Below, one piece after another: positions 5,021 through 9,596 of a DNA stretch of 9,596 nucleotides. The stretch spans positions 1-9,596 of the forward strand of contig JBLIIE010000180.1 of NCBI GenBank assembly GCA_047634635.1. The letters are read 5' to 3'. This DNA comes from Granulosicoccus sp047634635. GTDB taxonomy: Bacteria; Pseudomonadota; Gammaproteobacteria; Granulosicoccales; Granulosicoccaceae. Both the position numbers and the translations under genes were made by a program. The notes beneath the pieces were generated by a model. It was given only the letters and a program-made list of their open reading frames with translations, was not told the origin of the DNA and did not search any database. The first letter of the stretch is position 1. Each line of letters starts with the position of its first letter.

Positions 5021-7024
5021 ATGACTACACGTCGTGAAGTCGCAAATGCCGTCAGGGCATTGAGTATGGACGCCGTCCAGCAGGCTAATTCTGGACACCC
5101 GGGCGCGCCTATGGGCATGGCCGATATCGCAGAGGTGCTCTGGAACGATTATCTCTCACACAGTCCGGGCAATCCCACTTGGTTTGACCGTGATCGCTTC
5201 GTGCTCTCCAATGGCCACGCCTCCATGCTGCTGTATTCATTACTGCACTTGTCCGGCTACGATCTGCCTATCGATGAATTGAAAAATTTTCGCCAACTAC
5301 ATTCGAAAACTCCAGGGCATCCAGAATACGGATATGCCCCAGGTGTTGAAACGACAACTGGCCCTCTGGGGCAGGGCATAGCAAATGCAGTCGGAATGGC
5401 AGTAGCAGAACGCACTTTAGGTGCTCAGTTCAACACAGACGAACACACTATTGTTGATCACAACACGTGGGTCTTCTTAGGCGATGGCTGCCTGATGGAA
5501 GGCATCTCACACGAAGCCTGTTCCCTGGCTGGAACTTTGGGTCTTGGCAAGCTCATTGCGATTTACGATGACAACGGTATTTCCATCGATGGCAAAGTAG
5601 AGGGTTGGTTCACTGACAACACACCACAGCGCTTCCAGTCTTACGGTTGGCACGTTATCCCAGCGGTTGATGGACACGATGCAGATGCTATCAAAGCGGC
5701 CATCGAGTCTGCCAAAGCACAAACTGGAAAGCCCACTCTTATATGTGCTCGAACTACCATCGGTTTCGGCTCCCCGAACAAAGGCGGCAAAGAAAGCAGC
5801 CACGGCGCTCCATTGGGCGCTGAAGAAATCAAATTGGCCAAACAGCACCTTGGCTGGATGTACGGCCCATTTGAAGTTCCTAATGAAGTCTATGCTGCCT
5901 GGAATGCACGTGAAGCAGGTGAGCAGCGAGAAGCCGTTTGGCAGGCTAGCTATGATGCGTACAAGGCTGCTAATCCAAAGTTAGCAGCAGAGTTCGAACG
6001 ACGCATGGCGGGTGAGCTTCCTGAAAACTGGCAGGCTGACTCTGCTGCTTATGTTCAATCAGTGGTCGATAAAGCAGAAACTATCGCGTCTCGCAAAGCC
6101 TCACAGAATGCTCTGAACGGGTTCGGTCCCTTGTTGCCAGAATTTCTGGGTGGCTCTGCAGATTTGGCTGGTTCTAATCTGACCATCTGGAGTGGCTCAA
6201 AGGTCATACACGATGATCCCGCCGGTAACTATCTGAATTATGGTGTTCGTGAATTTGCCATGACGGCAATGACAAACGGCATTTCTTTGCACGGTGGCTT
6301 TATTCCGTATTCAGCCACATTTCTTATGTTTTCCGAATATAGCCGAAACGCCCTGCGTATGGCAGCTTTAATGAAGCTGCACAATGTATTTGTATTTACT
6401 CACGATTCCATTGGTCTGGGTGAAGACGGTCCAACGCATCAACCTGTTGAGCAAACAGCGTGTCTACGTCTAATGCCTAATATGTCGGTTTGGCGTCCGT
6501 GCGATGCTGTTGAATCAGCCATTGCATGGAAATTGGCTGTGGAGCGGACAACGGGCCCTTCGTGTCTGATATTCAGTCGACAAGGCCTTAACCATCAAGA
6601 GCGTTCTGCAGAACAGCAGGCTAACGTTGAGCGAGGTGGTTACGTATTGTATGAACCAGCCACGACACCAATGGCTGTGATCATTGCTACTGGTTCTGAA
6701 GTTGGAATGGCAATGGATGCTGCCAAGGAGTTGGGCAATAATAATGTTCCAGTCCGAGTTGTATCTATGCCTTCAACTGATGTCTTTGATGCACAAGACA
6801 AAGCCTATCGTGATGCGGTTCTACCGCCTTCGTTAACGGCTCGTATGGCCGTTGAAGCAGGTATGCCGGATTTATGGAGAAAATACGTGGGTCTTGATGG
6901 AGACGTCATGGGTATTCCAACGTTCGGCGAATCGGGTCCTGCTAGTGAAGTCTACAAACACTTTGGCTTAACGACGGACGCGCTCGTTGAAAGGGTATCA
7001 GTGCTTGCGAAAGCGAACGCTTAA
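5021..7024 (+). CDS. tkt: Transketolase
   Basis: The 667-residue enzyme (E. coli TktA 663) moves two-carbon ketol units between sugar phosphates, using thiamine diphosphate and a divalent metal, in the cytoplasmic pentose-phosphate pathway (and the Calvin cycle where one exists). The N-terminal pyrophosphate domain has SGHPGAPMG (His26), SNGHAS (His66), KTPGHPE (His100), TTGPLGQG (114-121) and the cofactor motif GDGCLMEG (154-161) with Asn185. The middle domain has VREFAMTAMTNG with Glu411 and the catalytic-region sequence GLGEDGPTHQPVEQ with His473. Ser385, Arg358 and His261 of the substrate channel are also in place, in register with E. coli numbering. The C-terminal domain follows. The ATG at 5021 is chosen over 4967 because MTTRREVANAVRALSMDAV is the normal N-terminus and GGAGA lies 10 bp upstream. 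It is divergent from rpoD and followed by gap after 116 bp. Confidence 0.97.
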   Translation: MTTRREVANAVRALSMDAVQQANSGHPGAPMGMADIAEVLWNDYLSHSPGNPTWFDRDRFVLSNGHASMLLYSLLHLSGYDLPIDELKNFRQLHSKTPGHPEYGYAPGVETTTGPLGQGIANAVGMAVAERTLGAQFNTDEHTIVDHNTWVFLGDGCLMEGISHEACSLAGTLGLGKLIAIYDDNGISIDGKVEGWFTDNTPQRFQSYGWHVIPAVDGHDADAIKAAIESAKAQTGKPTLICARTTIGFGSPNKGGKESSHGAPLGAEEIKLAKQHLGWMYGPFEVPNEVYAAWNAREAGEQREAVWQASYDAYKAANPKLAAEFERRMAGELPENWQADSAAYVQSVVDKAETIASRKASQNALNGFGPLLPEFLGGSADLAGSNLTIWSGSKVIHDDPAGNYLNYGVREFAMTAMTNGISLHGGFIPYSATFLMFSEYSRNALRMAALMKLHNVFVFTHDSIGLGEDGPTHQPVEQTACLRLMPNMSVWRPCDAVESAIAWKLAVERTTGPSCLIFSRQGLNHQERSAEQQANVERGGYVLYEPATTPMAVIIATGSEVGMAMDAAKELGNNNVPVRVVSMPSTDVFDAQDKAYRDAVLPPSLTARMAVEAGMPDLWRKYVGLDGDVMGIPTFGESGPASEVYKHFGLTTDALVERVSVLAKANA

Positions 7025-7033
7025 AACCCAAGA

Positions 7034-7066
7034 ATGCAGTATAAATCTGCATAAATATTATTTTTG
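7034..7066 (+). terminator. Weak hairpin after tkt
   Basis: ATGCAG (7034-7039) and CTGCAT (7047-7052) pair around TATAAAT, 9 bp past the tkt stop. A T-rich stretch follows (TATTATTTTTG, 7056-7066) but is offset by several bases. It could cause partial termination or 3'-end stabilisation between tkt and gap; the stem is short. Confidence 0.35.
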
Positions 7067-7102
7067 TCTCGAATCGTAAACAGCCGTTCGGGTCAGATCG
7101 TT

Positions 7103-7116
7103 TACATTTCAATGTA
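7103..7116 (+). promoter_or_regulatory. Short palindrome upstream of gap
   Basis: TACATT and AATGTA are perfect complements separated by TC, 10 bp before the gap Shine-Dalgarno (AAGGA, 7126-7130). A second, looser pair GTAAAC (7076-7081) / GTTTAC (7100-7105) overlaps its left edge. These are operator-like, but I cannot match them to a known regulator site. Confidence 0.35.
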
Positions 7117-7140
7117 CAACATTAAAAGGAAAAGCAGAGA

Positions 7141-8142
7141 ATGTCGGTGAAGATTGCAATTAATGGCTATGGCCGAATCGGTCGCAACATTCTTCGCGCT
7201 ATCCATGAGTTGGGTAGAAGTGAAGAGTTTGACGTGGTCGCAATTAATGATCTCGGTGATCCTGAAACTAATGCTCATTTAACGCAGTATGATACCGCTC
7301 ATGGAAGATTTCCTGGCGAAGTCAAGATTGAAGGTGAATTTCTGGTTGTTAATGGCGACCGGCTAAAAGTCTTTGCAGAAAGAGACCCATCCATGCTGCC
7401 TTGGAAAGAACTTGGCGTTGATGTCGTACTGGAATGCACAGGTTTGTTCCGCTCACGCGAAAAGGCGGGAATGCACATTGAGGCTGGTGCAAAAAAAGTC
7501 ATTATTTCAGCGCCCGGCAGTGGGGAGATGGATGCCACTATTGTCTTTGGTGTCAATGAAGGTGATCTCAAGTCAACTGACCGGGTCATTTCGAATGCTT
7601 CTTGCACAACAAACTGTCTAGCACCATTAGCTAAAGTGTTAAATGATGCAGTTGGCATTGAACGGGGTCTGATGACTACTATTCATGCATACACTAACGA
7701 TCAAGTGTTAACTGATGTTTATCACTCTGATTTACGTCGTGCGCGCTCAGCTACCATGTCGATGATTCCAACCACAACAGGCGCGGCCAAGGCGGTTGGT
7801 TTGGTACTGCCTGAGATGATCGGTAAACTCGACGGTTTCGCCATGCGTGTCCCAACTATTAATGTATCGATTGTGGATCTGACTTTCACTGCCAGTCGCG
7901 ACACATCAGTTGAAGAGATCAACAGTATTGTTGAAAAAGCTGCTGACGGAAAAATACTGGCTTACGTAACGGCCCCGCTGGTGTCCATCGACTTCAACCA
8001 TACTTCCACTTCATCCAATTTCGACGCAGGATTAACGCGCGTCATGGACGGTAATCTTGTCAAAGCTTGTGCTTGGTATGATAACGAATGGGGTTTTTCG
8101 TGTCGAATGCTCGATACGACTCTTGCCCTTTTCAACGCCTAA
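7141..8142 (+). CDS. gap: Glyceraldehyde-3-phosphate dehydrogenase, type I
   Basis: The 333-residue enzyme oxidises and phosphorylates glyceraldehyde-3-phosphate to 1,3-bisphosphoglycerate with NAD(P), reversibly. The N-terminal Rossmann motif is INGYGRIGR (7-15). VAINDLGD (33-40) places Asp37 at the end of the second strand, typical of NAD preference. The catalytic motif SCTTNC (154-159) contains Cys155, and TTIHAYTNDQ (179-188) contains the general base His182. TTTGAAKAVGLVLPE, RVPTINVSIVDLTF and WYDNEWGFSCRM are standard. The sequence reads as GAPDH rather than erythrose-4-phosphate dehydrogenase: its AYTNDQVLTDVYHSDLRRARSA stretch is the GAPDH version and the IIPVDTK stretch of E. coli Epd is absent, although Epd is common in this position after tkt. 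The Shine-Dalgarno AAGGA lies 10 bp before the ATG. The stop is 2 bp from the pgk start, so the two are one transcript. Confidence 0.95.
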   Translation: MSVKIAINGYGRIGRNILRAIHELGRSEEFDVVAINDLGDPETNAHLTQYDTAHGRFPGEVKIEGEFLVVNGDRLKVFAERDPSMLPWKELGVDVVLECTGLFRSREKAGMHIEAGAKKVIISAPGSGEMDATIVFGVNEGDLKSTDRVISNASCTTNCLAPLAKVLNDAVGIERGLMTTIHAYTNDQVLTDVYHSDLRRARSATMSMIPTTTGAAKAVGLVLPEMIGKLDGFAMRVPTINVSIVDLTFTASRDTSVEEINSIVEKAADGKILAYVTAPLVSIDFNHTSTSSNFDAGLTRVMDGNLVKACAWYDNEWGFSCRMLDTTLALFNA

Positions 8143-8144
8143 AT

Positions 8145-9320
8145 ATGAAATTATTGAAAGAGCTTCCATTGTCGGGTCAGCGTCTGCTGATTCGGCAAGA
8201 TCTCAATGTACCACTAAAAGATGGTGTAATTACCTCAGATAAGCGTATTCGAGCATCAGTGCCGACCTTGCAGTATGCAATCGAGGCGGGTGCCAGGGTC
8301 ATGGTGATGTCACATCTTGGTCGACCTGTAGAAGGTCTACCTGATTCCAAATCATCGCTACAACTTGTTGCAGACAGGCTAAGTGAACTATTGGGTCAAC
8401 CGGTTCGCTTGATTAGCAACTACCTTGATGCCACTCCATCTGTTGCTGAGGGTGAAGTAGTCTTGTTAGAAAATGTGCGTTTTAACAAAGGCGAGCAAGC
8501 AGACGACGAAACATTGGGCAAGATTTACGCTTCATTGTGCGATATATACGCCATGGATGCGTTTGGAACAGCTCACCGTGCTCAAGCCTCTACACACAGT
8601 GTAGGTTTTTACGCACCAGTTGCTTGTGCAGGTCCGTTGTTGGCGGCTGAATTGGACGCTCTGTCTGCTGCTTTGGAAAATCCTAAGCGGCCTCTGGTGG
8701 CCATTGTTGGTGGATCAAAAGTATCAACAAAACTAACTGTGTTGGAGTCGCTTGCTGAGAAAGTGGATCAACTTATAGTGGGTGGTGGCATTGCCAACAC
8801 CTTTATTGCAGCCTTAGGTCACGAAGTGGGCAAGTCTCTTTATGAAGCTGATTTGACGTCTAATGCACTAAATCTCATGCAGCAAGCTGACGCGCGCGGT
8901 GCTGCGATACCGGTGCCAGTAGATGTAGTATGTGCCAAGGAGTTTTCTGATGATGCCGTGGCTACAACTCGCGTAACATCAGAAGTGGAAACGGATGATC
9001 TAATTTTGGATATTGGACCTAAAACAGCAGCTGCTTATGCTGCAATACTTCGGGATGCCGGTACGATTGTTTGGAACGGACCTGTTGGCGTATTTGAGAT
9101 AGAGGCCTTCGGTCAGGGTACTCGAGTGTTATCTGAAGCAGTTGCTGCCTCCTCGGCATTTTCAATTGCCGGTGGTGGGGACACTCTTGCAGCTGTTGAC
9201 AAATATGGGATCGAAGATCAGGTGTCTTACATATCCACGGGCGGTGGGGCATTTCTGGAATTTCTTGAAGGTAAGACACTGCCTGCTGTTGCGATGTTAA
9301 AGGCCCGCTCTGTGCAGTGA
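8145..9320 (+). CDS. pgk: Phosphoglycerate kinase
   Basis: The 391-residue kinase (E. coli 387) transfers phosphate between 1,3-bisphosphoglycerate and ADP, the step after GAPDH. Motifs in order: LIRQDLNVPLKDG (15-27; the second residue of the usual RVDLNVP is Gln here), MSHLGRP (55-61), ENVRFNKGE (109-117), DAFGTAHRAQAST (138-150), the nucleotide-domain GGSKVSTKLTVLESL (189-203), GGGIANTF (213-220), DIGPKT (289-294), VWNGPVGVFE (309-318) and STGGGAFLEFLEG (364-376). All are complete, so the enzyme should be active. The ATG at 8145 gives the usual short MKLLKELPLSG N-terminus. The same frame is open upstream to 8088 but only inside gap. No Shine-Dalgarno precedes the start; with the gap TAA ending at 8142, translation probably depends on ribosomes finishing gap. 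Confidence 0.97.
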   Translation: MKLLKELPLSGQRLLIRQDLNVPLKDGVITSDKRIRASVPTLQYAIEAGARVMVMSHLGRPVEGLPDSKSSLQLVADRLSELLGQPVRLISNYLDATPSVAEGEVVLLENVRFNKGEQADDETLGKIYASLCDIYAMDAFGTAHRAQASTHSVGFYAPVACAGPLLAAELDALSAALENPKRPLVAIVGGSKVSTKLTVLESLAEKVDQLIVGGGIANTFIAALGHEVGKSLYEADLTSNALNLMQQADARGAAIPVPVDVVCAKEFSDDAVATTRVTSEVETDDLILDIGPKTAAAYAAILRDAGTIVWNGPVGVFEIEAFGQGTRVLSEAVAASSAFSIAGGGDTLAAVDKYGIEDQVSYISTGGGAFLEFLEGKTLPAVAMLKARSVQ

Positions 9321-9345
9321 TTTGCCGCGAATGCAACAAATTTTT

Positions 9346-9367
9346 CAACTCAAATAACGTTGAGTTG
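9346..9367 (+). promoter_or_regulatory. Perfect dyad in the pgk-aldolase intergenic region
   Basis: CAACTCAA (9346-9353) and TTGAGTTG (9360-9367) are exact complements around ATAACG, 26 bp after pgk and 23 bp before the aldolase ATG. Five T precede the left arm, but no T run follows on either strand, so it is not a standard terminator. It may be an operator, an RNA-processing hairpin or a leader structure. Confidence 0.6.
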
Positions 9368-9390
9368 TGACCATATAGGACTAAATTATC

Positions 9391-9596
9391 ATGACAAACA
9401 CGATTTCATTACTGGGTGACGAAGCTGAATACCTGCTAGACCACACCTGTAAGGGTTTGCCTAAAGAATTGGTGAATTTGCCCGGGCCAGATTTTGTTAA
9501 TCGAGTTATGGGGGTTAGTGATCGCGGGCCAGGCACTATGCGCGCCATGCAGCAGTTATTTAGCGCGGGTCGCTTAGGTGGCACCGGCTATATGTC
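9391..9596 (+). CDS. fbaB: Class I fructose-bisphosphate aldolase, N-terminal part (3' end outside window)
   Basis: 68 codons are visible before the window ends. The product matches the N-terminus of DhnA/FbaB-type class I aldolases: SLLGDEAEYLLDHTCKGLPK, LPGPDFVNRVMGVSDR, then MQQLFSAGRLGGTGYM, aligning with LLGKDADNLLQHRC, LPGHDYVDRVM and MQTLYNTGRLAGTGYL of E. coli FbaB. These enzymes split fructose-1,6-bisphosphate to dihydroxyacetone phosphate and glyceraldehyde-3-phosphate through a Schiff-base lysine, without metal. That lysine lies beyond the window, so activity cannot be checked. AGGA (9377-9380) lies 10 bp before the ATG. The gene starts 70 bp after pgk and completes a tkt-gap-pgk-aldolase block. 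Many relatives have the unrelated class II enzyme in this position. Confidence 0.88.
   Translation, partial: MTNTISLLGDEAEYLLDHTCKGLPKELVNLPGPDFVNRVMGVSDRGPGTMRAMQQLFSAGRLGGTGYM

Noticed and set aside
5507..5848. Minus-strand frame of 113 residues inside tkt
   Set aside because: It overlaps a fully conserved transketolase coding region, has no recognisable domain and no ribosome-binding site; the same holds for the other antisense frames in rpoD, gap and pgk.
7141..8142. Erythrose-4-phosphate dehydrogenase (epd)
   Set aside because: Position after tkt fits epd, but the motifs around the catalytic Cys and His follow GAPDH rather than E. coli Epd.
8088..8144. Upstream start for pgk at 8088
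   Set aside because: It lies wholly inside the 3' end of gap in another frame; the ATG at 8145 gives the normal Pgk N-terminus.
9346..9367. Intrinsic terminator after pgk
   Set aside because: The stem is perfect, but no T run follows on either strand, so it is listed as a dyad of unknown role.

Overview
The window looks like the chromosome of a gammaproteobacterium. The evidence is the RpoD sequence (very close to the enterobacterial/pseudomonad type throughout sigma regions 2-4), an Ile2-type tRNA(CAU) lying just downstream of rpoD as ileX does in E. coli, and a tkt-gap-pgk-aldolase cluster of the kind common in that class. Genus cannot be told from the sequence. Six protein genes look intact or are cut only by the window edge. 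A block of about 1.5 kb between them is heavily decayed.

Layout, left to right: (1) 1-540, the 3' end of katG (catalase-peroxidase C-terminal domain), followed by a hairpin at 551-586. (2) 683-728, a degenerate copy of the 3' half of the tRNA found at 2725-2801, in the same orientation. (3) 738-1121, an alkyltransferase-like (ATL) DNA-lesion-binding gene whose reading frame begins 9 bp after that tRNA copy. (4) About 1257-2677, one broken gene for a membrane-anchored HD-GYP cyclic-di-GMP phosphodiesterase, with at least five frame changes, two in-frame stops, an apparent internal deletion and a run of ten G. (5) 2725-2801, tRNA-Ile2(CAU), minus strand. (6) 2955-4751, rpoD, minus strand, with its own terminator and a good sigma70 promoter. 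(7) Divergently from rpoD, tkt (5021-7024), gap (7141-8142), pgk (8145-9320) and the first 68 codons of a class I fructose-bisphosphate aldolase (9391 to the end).

The right-hand cluster forms a carbon-metabolism block. Transketolase joins the pentose-phosphate (or Calvin) carbon exchange to triose phosphates; GAPDH and phosphoglycerate kinase interconvert glyceraldehyde-3-P and 3-phosphoglycerate; aldolase joins or splits fructose-1,6-bisphosphate. gap and pgk are separated by only 2 bp and are probably translationally coupled. tkt, gap and the aldolase gene each have their own Shine-Dalgarno and each leader carries a perfect inverted repeat.

The least ordinary observation is the tRNA-derived direct repeat (683-728 versus 2721-2766; 39 identical positions over 46 nt, by eye). 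It brackets the ATL gene and the decayed HD-GYP gene, and the similarity ends inside the anticodon triplet. That geometry is expected for the remains of an element integrated at a tRNA gene. No integrase survives in the window, so this is an inference. I found no CRISPR array, transposase, intact insertion sequence or convincing novel system.
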